This document shows positions 1 through 12,066 of a stretch of 64,000 bases of DNA, one piece after another. Each line of letters starts with the position of its first letter. Position 1 is the stretch's first letter. This DNA is from Mytilus edulis (taxonomy: Eukaryota > Mollusca > Bivalvia > Mytilida > Mytilidae), in the NCBI RefSeq assembly GCF_963676685.1, contig NC_092352.1, forward strand, positions 28,167,117 through 28,231,116, in the 5' to 3' direction. Under the pieces are notes generated by a model. It was not told where the DNA came from and searched no databases. It worked only from the letters and a program-made list of their open reading frames with translations. Made by a program: the position numbers and the translations under genes.

Positions 1-850
1 AATGTTGAATTCTCTCTTATTATAAGTAATAGGATAACTATATTTAATATGTGCGTACCTTGAAAGGTCCTCATGTCTGTCGGACAGTTTTCACTTGACC
101 TCGACCTTATTTCATGGATCAGTGAACAAGGTTAAGTTTTGGTGGTCAAGTCCATATCTCAGATACTACAAGCAATAGGGCTAGTATATTCGGTGTATGG
201 AAGGACTGTAAGGTGTACATGTCCAACTGGCAGGTGTCATCTGACCTTGACCTCATTTTCATGGTTCAGGGGTTATAGTTAAATTTTTGTGTTTTGGTCA
301 GTTTTTCTCATACTATATGCAATAGGTCTACTATATTTGTTGTACGGAATGATTGTAAGGTGTACCTATCTAGCGGGCAGATGTCATGTGACCTTGACCT
401 CATTTTCATGGTTCAGTGGTCAAAGTTAAGTTTTTGAGTTTTGGTCTTTTTATCTAATACTATATGCCATAGGTCATCTATATTTGGTGTATGGAAATAT
501 TTTATGATCTTTATGTCAGTCGCGGAGGTTTTATTTGACCGTGACCTCATTTTCACGGTTCATTGCACAGTGTTAAGTTTTTTGTGTTTTGGTCTATTTT
601 TCTAAAACTACAAGTAATAATTCAACTATATATGTTGTATAGAAGCATTGTGAGCTGTACATGTCTGCCTGGCATGGTTCATCTGACCTTGACCTTATTT
701 TCAAGGTTAATTGGTCTTTGTTTAGTTATCTTGGTTAATGTTAAGGTTATGTGACAGTTGTATTAAAGCTTAGCTTTATACTTAGGACTATCAACATAAT
801 ATCAATGATTAGTATAGAAGTTGAGACATTTCAGCGTGTGCACTCTTGTT
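1..850 (+). mobile_element. Tandem-core element, family X, copy 1 (left end outside window)
   Basis: Five or so ~150-bp units run head to tail, each carrying TGACCTTGACCTCATTTTC followed by ATGGTTCA, then a GTTAAGTTTTTG stretch, a TATATGCAATAGGTC stretch and GGTGTATGGAATGATTG. The element ends at about 815-850 with GAGACATTTCAGCGTGTGCA and CTCTTGT. No open frame of note is present. Related copies in the window lie at 980-1928, 25436-26535, 42540-43015, 49930-51130 (minus) and 63895-64000. The form (conserved ends, microsatellite near the head, central tandem repeats) matches what is known of bivalve pearl-type or Helentron-associated non-autonomous elements. That class assignment is inference. 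Confidence 0.75.
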
Positions 851-979
851 GATTATAGGCCCAGTTTTCAAGCTGGTCCAAATCGGTGTCCAAAATTAAA
901 CTTTAGTTTGAATTCAACAAAAATTGAATATATGGGGTTCTTTGATATATGCTGAATCTAACCATGTATTTAGATTTTT
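851..979 (+). repeat. Second repeat family (GGCCCAGTTTTCAAG type), first piece
   Basis: This piece contains ATAGGCCCAGTTTTCAAG, CCAAAATTAAACTTTAGTTTG and GGGGTTCTTTGATAT. The same motifs recur two to three times at 1929-2300, so this is a ~125-bp tandem repeat. The family X element at 980-1928 sits between its parts, just after TGTATTTAGATTTTT, and so looks inserted into it. Confidence 0.6.
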
Positions 980-1014
980 GTCGAGCCTGCAACTTTTGTT
1001 GCAGAAAGCTCGAC
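980..1014 (+). other. Head hairpin of family X element
   Basis: GTCGAGC (980-986) pairs with GCTCGAC (1008-1014). An inner stem TGCAAC / GTTGCA (988-993 / 998-1003) closes a TTTT loop. It is followed at about 1030-1062 by an uninterrupted GGC-rich triplet array. This is the diagnostic left end of the family. The reverse-strand element at 40940-41985 has a related end at 41948-41980. Confidence 0.75.
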
Positions 1015-1928
1015 ATAGGGATAGTGATCCGGCGGCGGCGGCGGCGGCTACGGCGGCGGCGTTAGCTAACTTTTTAAAAGCTTTATATTTTAGAGGGTGG
1101 AAGACCTGGATGCTTCATACTTTGTATATAGATGCCTCATGTTACGAAGTTTCCGTCAGTCACATGTCAAATGTCCTTGACCTCATTTTCATGGTTCAGT
1201 GACCACTTGAAAAAAAAGTTCAGATTTTTTGTAATGTTGAATTCTCTCTTATTATTAGTAATAGGATAATTATATTTGGTATGTGCGTACCTTGCAAGGT
1301 CCTCATGCCCGTCAGACAGTTTTCTCTTGACCTCGACCTCATTTCATGGATCAGTGAACAAGGTTAAGTTTTGGTGGTCAAGTCCATATCCCAGATACTA
1401 TAAGCAATAGGTCTAGTATATTCGGTGTATGGAAGGACTGTAAGATGTACATGTCCAACTGGCAGGTGTCATCTGACCTTGACCTCATTTTCATGGTTGA
1501 GTGGTCAAAGTTAAGTTTTTGAGTTTTGGTCTTTTTATCTAATACTATATGCCATAGGTCAACTATATTTGGTGTATGGAAATATTTTATGATCTATATG
1601 TCAGTCCCGCAGGTTTTATTTGACCTCGACCTCATTTTCACGGTTCATTGATCAGTGTTAAGTTTTTGTGTTTTGGTCTATTTTTCTTAAACTATAAGTA
1701 ATAGGTCAACTATATTTGTTGTATGGAATCATTGTTAGCTGTACATGTCTGCCTGGCATGGTTCATCTGACCTTGACCTCATTTTCATGGTTCATTGGTC
1801 TTTGTTTAGTTATCTTGGTTAATGCTAAGTTTATGCGAGTTTTTAATAAAGCTTTATACTTAGGACTATCAACATAATATCAATAATTAGTAAAGAAGGC
1901 GAGACATTTCAGCGTGTGCACTCTTGTT
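980..1928 (+). mobile_element. Tandem-core element, family X, copy 2 (complete)
   Basis: The order is head hairpin (980-1014), GGC triplet array, a short unique arm with GGGTGGAAGACCTGGATGC, about four ~150-bp core units (1190-1840), and the tail GAGACATTTCAGCGTGTGCA near 1895-1925. The core matches 1-770 unit for unit, except that one ~150-bp unit present in copy 1 (about 265-415) is missing here. The small open frame at 924-1202 is not a gene; it reads through the hairpin and triplet array. Confidence 0.7.
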
Positions 1929-2520
1929 TTATTATAGGCCCAGTTTTCAAGTTGGTCCAAATTGCGGTCCAAAATTAAACTTTGTTTGATTTCAACAAAA
2001 ATTGTATATATGGGGTTCTTTGATATATGCTTAATCTAACCATGTATTTATATTTTTGATGTTTGGGCCCGATTATCAGATTGGTCCACATTGAGGTCTA
2101 AAGGGTCTTTGATATGCTGAATCTAAACCTGTATTTAGATTTTTGATTATAGGCCCAGTTTTCAAGTTGGTTCAAATTGCGGTCCAAAATTAAACTTTAT
2201 TTAATTTCATCAAAAATTGAATTCTTGGGGTTCTTTGATATGCTGAATCTAACCATGTATTTAGATTTTGGATATTGGACCATAATAGGTAATGTCCAAT
2301 TTAAAATTTAAAGTTTTTAAGTTTAAGTTCTTAGACCACATTCATTATGTGTCAGAAACCTGTGTTGTGTCAACTATTTAATCACAATCCAAATTCAGAG
2401 CTGTATCAAGCTTGAATGTTGTGTCCATACTTGCCTCAATGTTCAGGGTTCGAACTCTGTGGTCTTTTAAAGCTGCGCCCTGCGGAGCACCTGGTTTTAT
2501 GTAAATAGAGCTTAAGGGGT
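1929..2520 (+). repeat. Second repeat family, main piece and 3' end
   Basis: There are three diverged copies of the GGCCCAGTTTTCAAG / CTGAATCTAACCATGTATTT unit. They are followed at 2290-2505 by a non-tandem end that contains GGGTTCGAACTCTG and GCGCCCTGCGGAGCACC. The GGTTCGAACTC string looks like a tRNA B box. No matching A box or cloverleaf was found upstream, so this is not a tRNA gene. Confidence 0.55.
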
Positions 2521-2960
2521 GTTTCTCAAAAAAAATTGTACCTTCTCATGTCTTGTGGTAGTGTGTTTGCCTCAAATTTGGGAGTTTGACTTGAAAATTG
2601 GTATTTGTTGTGTCTCTGTAAAGCACACAGCATTTAGGAGATAGAGCAAAGACTTGTAATCTCATTGTCAAAATATGTACAGTTATGACGAAATAGATAT
2701 AGGAAGATGTGGTATGCGTGCAGTGTTCTCCCCAGAAATTTTGGATAGCATCACATTTGGCGTAAAAAAATAAATTGTATTTTTTCAATGTAATTTGTCG
2801 CGTCGTGGCAATGCTCTGTTTCTTTTACTAGTGTAAAACCATTCATACGGGAAAACCAACGTCTAATCTATATAAAAACAAAAACACGTATGAACTAAAT
2901 AAACTGAGGACAACTACTCTACATCAGATTCCTGACTTAGGACAGGTGCAAACATATCTT
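2521..2960 (-). repeat. SINE-like mussel repeat (family M1), minus orientation
   Basis: ATAGGAAGATGTGGTATG at about 2697 and the stretch 2825-2960 (CCATTCATACGGGAAAACC, CATCAGATTCCTGACTTAGG) are the reverse complement of the plus copy at 39375-39665. The middle of the copy here is replaced by unrelated sequence. 2521-2690 shows nothing recognisable. Confidence 0.55.
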
Positions 2961-5150
2961 CCTACTGACTTACCTTGTGAACTTTTATGTTAGAAATCCA
3001 GCTCCTCTTATCAGTCTAGTACAATGCAGGGTTTTTACTCATATCAAATAATCATGCCCTTGTCCTGAATATGCATGTAATTTGTTACTGGACCTTTATC
3101 AGCCATCCATCAAAAAATGCTTGGATACTCTTCTCTACACACAGAGTAGAAAAGACATTTTAAATAGAAAAAAGAAAATTAAGATGATTCCAGGTAGGCA
3201 ATAAATCTTTTTAAGTACAAAGGGACAGAAAAATGGTGATAAGAAAAATGAAAAAAAACACCCTAAAAATAACTAAAGATTGAGAACAATTCAGTCTACA
3301 AAAGGGCAAAACAGGTTTTCTTTCGCCTGTAAAACAAATCACGAAGGCAAAACCTCGGCATGATGTTTTCAGTGGCTACAACAGCATCATCAACAATGTA
3401 TCTGTGATTAGGTCAGTTTAAGAGAAACCTCTAGTGATACATAAATGATATTTGATATACAGTTGTATTAACATTGAAACATCTTATTTCCTTAGAGATT
3501 AATTGCCCTTGCTTTACAGTTATTGTATATATATATATATATATGTACTAAGAAACGTTTGCTTAATTAGTAGTAATTTCAATTAGGTCACATTTAGGGT
3601 AGCCACTAATGGTAAGTCGGTGATATTTTTAATCTACACTCTGAAACCACATGAGTTGAAATTCATCATTACCATTATTGTATTTCTGTACATTTTACAT
3701 TCCTATAAATAAACTATATGACTACCATGTAAAGAAAGGTGTACATGTTTAAAAATAAATTGTAGAGGACTTTATATCCTTACCACACATTAGTCCTTAA
3801 AAGGCTCATCAGCAGTGCTAGAGGACATTAAGTTGCCAAACAGTTTGCTGACCCTTACTGCCACTATCACTGAAGATGGCAATTTTAAAAAAATTCTATT
3901 TTTTTTTTAATTTATAAAATTTGGATCAATTGCTGTTAAGGTTTGGTCAAATAGTACATTTTGTTCCTGGTTAATGATCTCAAACTGTCCACATTACATG
4001 TACTTTACTACTAGTACAAGCAGAATATTTTACAAAACAATAAATCTGAAAACCCTCTTAATTTGTACATGAGCAATCTGCTGTCAAACTTTGGATAATT
4101 GCTTTTAAGCATCTTGATTGATTACAGTGCTTTCAAAGGATGGAATGGATATAGAAATTTTGATACATCTAGTATCCCCAAGATATCTGATAAAAGAAAA
4201 AACATGCAAAATACATTTGCAATTAACCAATCAAATCATGGATACTTATGTATGGTGTAATCATAAATATAACAGCCATAGATCTATGGCTAATATATTA
4301 AGGTGTACAATAAATGATGAATATAAGAATATATGGAACATACTGCTATTATAATATTATGCATTTCAACAAGAACACATTCAATAAGTAATCTATTAAG
4401 GATAATCACTTAAAGATTTAGAACACTAAAACATATATTGCATATTTTAAGCCGAAAAAGGGGGAGGGGGTTCAGTTTTAAATCTTATTTATAGTACAAC
4501 GTTGTTTAAATTATAATATGATGTTATATAATCGTAATGAATGTCATTTCATCTATTGGAGGGACTATTGCCAGATCAGTAGTATTCAAGACTGAATAAT
4601 GTATTGTTTGTCGCAGCGCCTCGTTTAATAATCGGCCTCTCAGGGATTACAAATTATCATATCTAATCCAATAATCAATTCAATAAAACTAGAATCAACT
4701 ATGAGGATATATGACTATATAAAAATCCGTTTTTTGAGAAACAAATATAGTCCGAAGATTTATAATTTTCTCTTGAAATAAGTCCATGCAAATGTACTAA
4801 ATGCACAGTACATTCCTTTCTTTCAGTTTTCATTTCAGTCAAAAATACTCGCCCAGTCTTCAACAATTACCGGTATTTTGAGAACCTGCTTGTTATAATG
4901 TGAAAAGAAAAATATAGTCTTAATAGTAAAACGCCATGGAAACAAAAAAGTCTAGAAAAATGTTAATTCCGTCGCAGGTTAGTAAAATAAATAAAGTATT
5001 GATAGTAAGACAGCATCTTGATAAAGACACCACTCATAAATTCCATGTACAAAAATGTATATGTCTTAGAAAACTAAGAATGCATGTTTACGCCTTCTTT
5101 TAAAAAGTATACTATAAAACACCTTGAGCCAAAAGGAAAGTTGTCAACTT
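2961..5150. other. Intergenic, no gene seen
   Basis: AT-rich sequence. The only structured item is a TA dinucleotide run at about 3527-3544. Short open frames here lack homology, splice context and codon bias. Nothing supports a gene. Confidence 0.5.
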
Positions 5151-5320
5151 TCCACAAGAGTACAAATGACACAAAAATTAGCAACTATAGGTCACTGTAC
5201 GGTCTTCAACAATGAGCAAAGCCCATATGATTGCAAATGACACAGAAATTAAGAATTATTGGTCATGGCCTTCAACAATGACCATAACCCATACTATATA
5301 GCCGCAACGTTACGACAGTT
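5150..5320 (-). repeat. SINE-like repeat (family M2), minus, duplicated piece
   Basis: The stretch with AAATGACACAAAAATTAGCA, TAGGTCACTGTACGGTC and TTCAACAATGAGCAAAGCC occurs twice in succession (about 5163-5232 and 5228-5295). It is the reverse complement of the right half of the plus copy at 7405-7668. A related minus copy is at 20341-20500. Confidence 0.6.
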
Positions 5321-5929
5321 TCCTAGGAAAAAAATCTATCTCCTTTCAATTTTACAATTTTCCAAATTCATCTGTATCCTTCGTGTCCGTATTTATTGTT
5401 ACAACAGTATGTCGTGCATGTTTTTGAACATGAAGCCAAATTAAATATGCTTAATTTAAGATGACTTCAAAGTTTAAGTATCGAGTTCTTAGTTATAATT
5501 TCCAAAAAGGAAATGATCTTCTGTAAAAATGAATTTCTATGATACGGCTTGTATTTCAATTATTATTTTTCAGCAACAATGCAGTTAAATGATATAGACC
5601 GATAAATAAGCTAGCAAGTGTTCGAGCGTTTTAAATAACATGATCAAAATGTGATTAATGCATGTCCCCGTTTGATTTTTAAAAGTGTACGGATACGTTG
5701 AATACATCATACCCCATCGTATTCACGGACGTTCTATGATAAGTCAATGTAATCAGGAGGTACTCCACTCTTTTATTAACACAAGTACACACCCGTAATA
5801 TCGCGGGTCCGTGACTGAATTAAAGTATATAACTATGCCTAAGCCTTATTTTAGTAATTGGTATTGTCATCTGATAAAGTCATGTCGATTATAAGATACA
5901 CAGTTTTCTCTGCTTTCAAATCTTTCTGT
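5321..5929. other. Intergenic, no gene seen
   Basis: No exon-like frame, repeat family or structure was recognised here. Confidence 0.4.
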
Positions 5930-6375
5930 TTGAACTCGTCGACCTGGAACTTATCAATTATTGAAAATATTAATTATTTGGAAAACAAAAGGTCCAGGCT
6001 TTCCAGGAAAGGGGTATTTTTTAATCAACAGCATTGTCCTATATTAGTTATCTTAGAAAGTCTGGCTGATTGCTGAATAAAGCTACAATAGGGAACAATT
6101 TGACAATGATTGAATTTAGTAGTGTCAGCCCTTCGATTATGACCCGTGTATATATATAGCAAAATCCTAAATACACCGTTTGGTGGTGCGCCTGTCAAAT
6201 GCGGAACGTACAGATAAGGTAATAGCTAACAGGTGAATATACTATTGGTATCGGTATCGGATTAGACCCGGAACTTGTTAATTATTGGCAATATTAATTA
6301 TGTGGAAAACAAAAGGGTCTGGAGTGGTGTAATTTTTAATCTACACCATTGTCCTATATTAGTTATATATAGAGT
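5930..6375. repeat. Diverged direct duplication, ~330-bp spacing
   Basis: The segment at about 5938-6055 (GGAACTTATCAATTATTG, TTTGGAAAACAAAAGG, CATTGTCCTATATTAGTTAT) recurs at about 6270-6368 with roughly 80 percent identity by eye. There is no coding potential. It is probably an old tandem duplication or two copies of an unnamed repeat. Confidence 0.5.
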
Positions 6376-6590
6376 TGAATTCTTTGATTTGTCGTTTTTA
6401 CCGGATGACGGCTGACAAATTGGACCTCGTAATTTTAGTATTATAGATAACAAACAAATTCTTACGGCTATTTTTTTCTTTTATTCCACGTACTATCTAT
6501 GGTTTAAACTTTTTAAGTATTACCAGTTTTATTTGTTGCATTAAAAAATCAATGAGAAATCAAAGTGGTAAATAAATAGATGTTCTGCTC

Positions 6591-6637
6591 AAGGATTTGT
6601 ATAGTAAGACCTACTAAGTCTTACTATACAAATCCTT
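6591..6637. mobile_element. Tiny palindromic element, copy 1
   Basis: A 47-bp inverted repeat: arm AAGGATTTGTATAGTAAGAC, loop CTACTAA, and the exact reverse-complement arm. It is flanked by GTTCTGCTC (6582-6590) and GTTCTGATC (6638-6646), a 9-bp direct repeat with one mismatch, as expected of a target-site duplication. A second member with the same 15-bp ends lies at 50344-50376. Confidence 0.7.
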
Positions 6638-7399
6638 GTTCTGATCAAAACCCGAAATCTAACACAGAAAATATTAATTAATCATTGCGTTTATTAAGAT
6701 ATTAAGTAAATTCCATTTCATATCTGTAGAAATTAAAGGATGTGTGAAATTCTGTTCCTCCTGCTATATGACGAACGTCTGTTTATTTCCCTTTTCAGCA
6801 AAACTTAATGGTGTTTTACTCTGACGTAAACCTGGTAGTATTCAAACGTATAACCAAACTGACGGACGGACATATGCATCAATAAGTATGTTTGAACTAG
6901 TCATATTGAAAGATAACAAAATAATTCATCTTTTGTGGTTTTATAAGCGGATAGAGAGGTGCATGTCAGCGAAAATTTTGTCCCTTGAAAACCCATCTTT
7001 AAAAAAACTAAGTCAGTGGAATTTTTTTTTTTTAAAGTAAACAAGTGTGGACACATATGAGTGTGGATAGTATGTTTGGATGTTTGACAGTGTCTTATGA
7101 CAAAAGGAGTTCTATGTTTTTCCTATATGGTGTTATTAGTTGTGTTGCACGATGACAAACAATCTGAGCATTAGGAGTGTTGTTTATTCATTATTTAGTT
7201 TTTATGTTCAAGACGGGCATGGAAGAGACATTAATTGCATTAGTTGCCAAATGATTATGAAAGAATATGTTCCACATCTTTGATTTTGGATACATTTTGT
7301 AGCTAGGAGAGCAACACATAATACATTTTTCTAGGTTCATTTTTTCATGTGTTTTTTTTTTCTAAATGGGAGATGATATCTAGATTTGAGAACATGATA

Positions 7400-7668
7400 T
7401 GAGGAGCCTGTAATTCAGTGGTTGTCGTTTGTTTATGCGTTACATATTCGTTTTCATTTATTTTTTGTACATAAATAAGGCTGTTAGTCTGCCTGTTTAA
7501 ATTGTTTTACATTGTCATTTCAGGGCCTTTTATAGATGATTATGCGGAATTGGCTTTGCTCATTGTTGATGGCCTTACAGTGACCTGTAGTTGTTAATTT
7601 CTGTGTCATTTTGGTCTCTTGTGGAGAATTATCTCATTGGCAATCATACCACATCTTTTTTTATATGT
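7400..7668 (+). repeat. SINE-like repeat (family M2), plus copy
   Basis: It runs from CTGTAATTCAGTGGTTGTC to ATTGGCAATCATACCACATC. The same family lies at 59515-59775 (plus), 5150-5320 and 20341-20500 (minus), with a short piece at 23515-23600. I recognise it as a very common mussel interspersed repeat. It carries no protein-coding frame. Confidence 0.65.
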
Positions 7669-9313
7669 ATTTGCTTACTATTTGTATGGTTCTATTTATA
7701 TTACTTTGTGGAGGATCGTCAGTATCATTAGTAAAAAAATTTGTTAAAAGGTCGAATTGTTCCTCAGATTAGAATACATTTATTGGTTTTTAGTAATGAT
7801 AATGCCTGACAAGATGCTAGGGGCTAGATGAGCTAGGAAGTAAACTTCTGTGCTGATTTTTATCAATTCTTTGATAATATTTCCTCCAAAGCTGGTCGAA
7901 GCAAAAAAAAAAATTGACAGATATGAAAATGATTTCACCAAAAGAACTTTTTTGAGCATGCTTCAAAGACTCAAAACTGCTCCAAAAGTAATCTAAAAGA
8001 ATTTCAAGCATTTCAAGTGGATATTATCAACATCTACTTAATTAGTCTTAATATGTCTAAATATCTAAAAAGTTATAGTATTCAAAAGGTATTGCAAAAT
8101 TATTCTCTTTTCATTTTTTTTTTGTTATATAGATACAAATATAAGTGATACATGTACCACAAATACAGTGTTTGTTGTGGTATGAAAGTGTAGTAATTAA
8201 CATTTACTGTTACAATGTTAATTCACACAAATTTATTATAAATAAACAATTGAATGAAAAATGTTGAACATGTACAATGAAACATAGTTTTAGAAATCAA
8301 TTAGGCCAGATAGGCTTTATAATTTTTTTTAAACATAATCGAATGACCATTTACACTCAGGACCAAGTCATCAGTAGGCAGTACAGATGTATTAAAACAA
8401 CCTAGCATCATATTGCTAGTAGCGGGAGTAGCATTGTCGGGTAAATTTGTTCTTTTTATAAAATTTGGTCAAATGACATGTAATGTTTGGTTCAAATGGA
8501 TATATGCTTTTTATCTCCCTATTACTTACATTGAAGAAAGAGGTGATACTACTTTGACAAATCCTTGTACATGAGAGTTGTCTGTCAAATCTTTATTTCA
8601 CAAAGAATGAATTGCATAACAATGAACTGAGCTCAAAGCAAAGTACTTCAATAAAACACTTAGACAAAGAGCTAAATCCAGTGATATACTTTGTACTGCA
8701 GGTTCTTCATAAACATCCATTGACCAAAACCATATCTCAATAAAATGCCATACTACATGGTTGGATCAGAAGTCCTGAAAAAGACATGTTTTTTAAGTAT
8801 GCACAGGTTAAAACTTTCTTGTGGTATAATCATTCAGTGTCTGGCAACTATCAATTAGCTTCATGCACAAATTGATATAGGTTGAGCGCTCCTCTGTTGG
8901 AAATAAGAACACACCTCCTGGTTCCACCTAATTTAAGTCAACTGATGAAGAAACATTCAAAACTATAAAATGTTATCCAAGACTTTTCAGTGTCTATTTA
9001 CCATTGCCACTTAAACAGTGATATATTTGTACACATATATAAGACCAAAACTGATTCGGTCTTTACTACATCTTCAATCCCCAAGTCATTTTCAAATTTT
9101 CCAAATTTAGCTATATTTAAGCTAACTACTCCTCACACACATGTATAGATTATCAGTTTTTCTACACATGAGTATCGTAAGATATTTGCTAGTAAGCCGC
9201 AATGAATATTTTTAGCGAGTGAGCCCAGCTAATGAGCTAAAATGATCAAATTGTGTACTCAGTCAGAGTTGTTGATATTTTAAGGTATCTTTACAAAGAA
9301 AACCTGCAAATCT
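7669..9313. other. Intergenic, no gene seen
   Basis: AT-rich and without recognisable exons, repeats or structural RNA. The 64-codon minus frame near 7.8-8.0 kb is not supported by splice sites or composition. Confidence 0.45.
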
Positions 9314-9553
9314 CAGTGGCAATTCAGCACTTTTCATTAAGGGGTGGCCGCTGACTTTCCAAAGGGCTGCCCACTCCTGTCAAGCTTTGATGATTTCCTA
9401 TATTATCAACTAAATTTTTCCTACCAATAGGAGGATCTAGGGGGCAGACCCCTCCCCCCCTTTTCGTTGGAAATTTTTTTTGATTATATAGGGAATCACT
9501 GAAGCATGACTGGAGCGGGCCCCACCTTATGAAAAGTTCTGGATCCGCCACTG
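9314..9553. mobile_element. CAGTGGC-ended hAT-like non-autonomous element
   Basis: The left end is CAGTGGCAATTCAGC at 9314 and the right end GGATCCGCCACTG at 9541-9553. These are inverted versions of each other apart from decay. The inner parts carry a run of C and AAGGGGTGGCCGC. The same ends bound elements at 11601-11895, 12067-12307 and 18556-19305. CAGNGG ends are typical of hAT transposons; with no transposase present this is a MITE-like copy. Confidence 0.6.
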
Positions 9554-10595
9554 CCACCCCCTGGGTCTGTCTATGCATCTGTTTATGGTTCTGCGTAATA
9601 GTACCAATACTGGTTTTTTTTCACCTTCCTTACTTGGCCCTAGACAGTTGCTTATCTGGTTAAGGTTCTATCACTAGCTTTTTTTAGACTAGAGATTTCA
9701 TGCGTACAAATTAAACCGGACCTCAAACGCATGTACTACAGACGAAAAGAGACAAATAATTTTATATAATAACCTTGAGTTTACTTCGACTACTGATATG
9801 CAAACAAAAAACAGACACAAAAATATCATAAAATAGCGATTGAAAGATTGATTGCACTTTGAATGTATAGTTCAGACTGAGACACGTGTTACATGAGGCT
9901 GGTTTGTTTACAAATAATAATGTCACGTGATCACTCACTGACGTCACAATTTGCATCGATCTTGCAGTACACTAGACAGTTCGCTCAAACAGTACCCATT
10001 ATCATGCAACGCAAATGTGATTGGTTATCAAATAATACAGAAATAATGCATGTACAGTTTTAGAAGAAATTAGTTCATCAAATAGATTAGATTTTCACTT
10101 TTGACACGAATAGGTCGGGTTGACATTTCTGTCATCGGGGATAATATTGAGATAAATGGGATTAAACTGACCGTCAAAGATGTCTAGAGAAGCACATCTG
10201 GAGAAATTTAAAATAAATAAGCCATACTTACCAAAATTACTCTATATTAATAAACCCAATGTCAGTGAAATTTCACAATGATTACGATAAACAATTTTGA
10301 TACTGACGATGATGCTGGTCACGGTTAAATTGGCGCAAAAAATATTCTTACTCCTATTGCTTTACGTAATAAAGTTTGTATAGAATTGAATTTGACTGAA
10401 GTTCAGCATACATAAAAACGTGGATATGCAGAAGCATGACAATATATTACTGATAAAGTGTGTATATATTTCTGTAAACGAAGTTGCCTGTATACTTCAC
10501 TTGAGCGAAAGGATATCTCTATTTGTGAATCGGTTTATTAACCCTTTGAACCCAGGATCGAAGTTCAAGATGTTAACATATTAACGGAAATGTTT
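9554..10595. other. Intergenic, no gene seen
   Basis: No coding exon or repeat family was recognised. TGACGTCA occurs near 9940 as an isolated CRE-like octamer, without an identifiable transcript beside it. Confidence 0.4.
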
Positions 10596-10599
10596 TGGG

Positions 10600-11050
10600 T
10601 TGCTTTTACATCATTGAGGCCATCTATTTTCATTGCGGTGTTTCACATATTTCGAATGGAATTATAGAAAAAATAGAATGTTGTTGCCAGAATCAAAACA
10701 GAAAATGATGAACACTTGATTATTTTTAGCAATACATAAATTGGATTGAGGGTCTGTGTATTCACATTATTTGTAAAACTCTCCTTACTCCTGTTAAGCG
10801 TGTGCTTTACATCGAGGCTTGCTATGCTTTACATCGATGCCACAGTGCTTCAACCAATCAGGGAATGTGTTTAACTGGGCATTCGACCTATTCCAACTCA
10901 GATTTTTGCACATTTTAATCCAAATTATAGAAAAATGGAATATTGTTAGTAAATATAAAATAGAAAATGATGAATACTTTTAGTTAAAGATGAATTGAAT
11001 GGGGGTTCTGTGTATTCACATTATTTGTATAACTCTCCTTACTGATGCCA
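10600..11050. repeat. Diverged tandem duplication (~260-bp unit)
   Basis: The segment 10660-10795 (AATTATAGAAAAAATAGAATG ending in GTGTATTCACATTATTTG then AACTCTCCTTACT) recurs at 10925-11043 with the same ends. The intervening part is less similar. It is noncoding. Confidence 0.55.
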
Positions 11051-11384
11051 TATTTTGGAATTTCCGTGACCTAAATGGTTCGCGACGATTAATATTTTTA
11101 TATAGTATAGTAATTAAACTTCAAAAAGTAAATCGGTTTGATTGAAGTATTATACGACAGCTTCACTGTTGTGCCTTTAAAATACACCGGTCTATACTGC
11201 ATGTACAAACTATGCTAGAGGAAAAACGATGATTTTTCAGTGTTATTTTTAACCCTTTTCAGATGCATAAAGCATTATATTTAGGATTATTTGGAAATGC
11301 CCTTAAATTGTATGAAGATCAAGAATACATTTGTAACTGTATTTACCAATTTCATTCACAAATTATTTCTAGAACGGGTTTGTT

Positions 11385-11495
11385 GTGACGCCTCCGGGTG
11401 TGGGAGCTTCTCGCTGCATTGAAGACCCATTGGTGGCCTTCAGCTGTTGTCTCCTCTATGGTCGGGTTGTAATGGGTCTTTCCAGCATAAGCAAT
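11385..11495 (+). repeat. Mussel interspersed repeat (family M3), fragment
   Basis: CCTCCGGGTGTGGGAGCTTC, GCATTGAAGACCCATTGGTG and TATGGTCGGGTTG match the longer plus copy at 60352-60482 (GGGAATTTCTCGCTACATTG). The small minus-strand open frame across it is an artefact. Confidence 0.6.
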
Positions 11496-11600
11496 TTCAC
11501 AGAGCAAAATATAATGAACATGTTTACTTTTATATAAAGTTTCTTTAATAAGGGAGTTTATTAGTAAATTGAGTTGTTTTCGCATCACTTAAGTAATGTG

Positions 11601-11895
11601 CAGTGGCTGATTCAGGGGAGGGTTTTCAGTTGGAACCACCCCTTTTTTGGGGTGATCAATACAATATACAATATTACAATACAATACAATATTTTTTTTA
11701 TATTCCAAATTAAAGGGCCCATTAAGAGCATAACATTAATTACAACATGACATAAACATTACAGAGTGATTAAAGAAACATAAAATAATAATTGAAATTC
11801 AAATGCATGAAGAAAGGATCAGTGGTCAAGGGGATGCATTTGAATGGGTACATGGTTGGACCCCCCTTTTCACAAAATGGCTGGATCCGCCCCTA
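11601..11895. mobile_element. hAT-like non-autonomous element with 8-bp target duplication
   Basis: The left end is CAGTGGCTGATTCAGGGG and the right end CTGGATCCGCCCC. The flanks are GTAATGTG on the left and CTAATGTG on the right, a 7-of-8 match consistent with the 8-bp duplication of hAT insertion. Inside are CCCCTTTTTTGGGGTGATCA and a run of ACAATAC repeats. It lies in a tandem arrangement with 12067-12307: the outer flanks (CGCATCAC... before, GTGTTTCAG... after) are also shared. Confidence 0.6.
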
Positions 11896-12066
11896 ATGTG
11901 TTTCAGTTTAAATTAGAGTAACTGAGAGAGATCCAACCATTTTTTAAAAGGGGGACCTCACCCAGGATAAGCATAGGCGGATTTAGTAATTTTTCAAAAA
12001 GGGGGACCTAATGTAAATTGAGTTTTTTCGCATCACTCACTAAATAACATAGGTCCGAGTAGTGTG

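Noticed and set aside
924-1202. 92-codon frame with an alanine run
   Set aside because: The alanines come from the GGC triplet array of a family X element; the frame crosses the head hairpin and core.
2440-2500. tRNA-like B box GGTTCGAACTC
   Set aside because: No A box at the right distance and no cloverleaf; it is the end of a dispersed repeat.
8930-8960. CTGATGAAGAAAC resembling hammerhead core pieces
   Set aside because: There is no stem II between the two core motifs and no complementary stem I, so it is chance.
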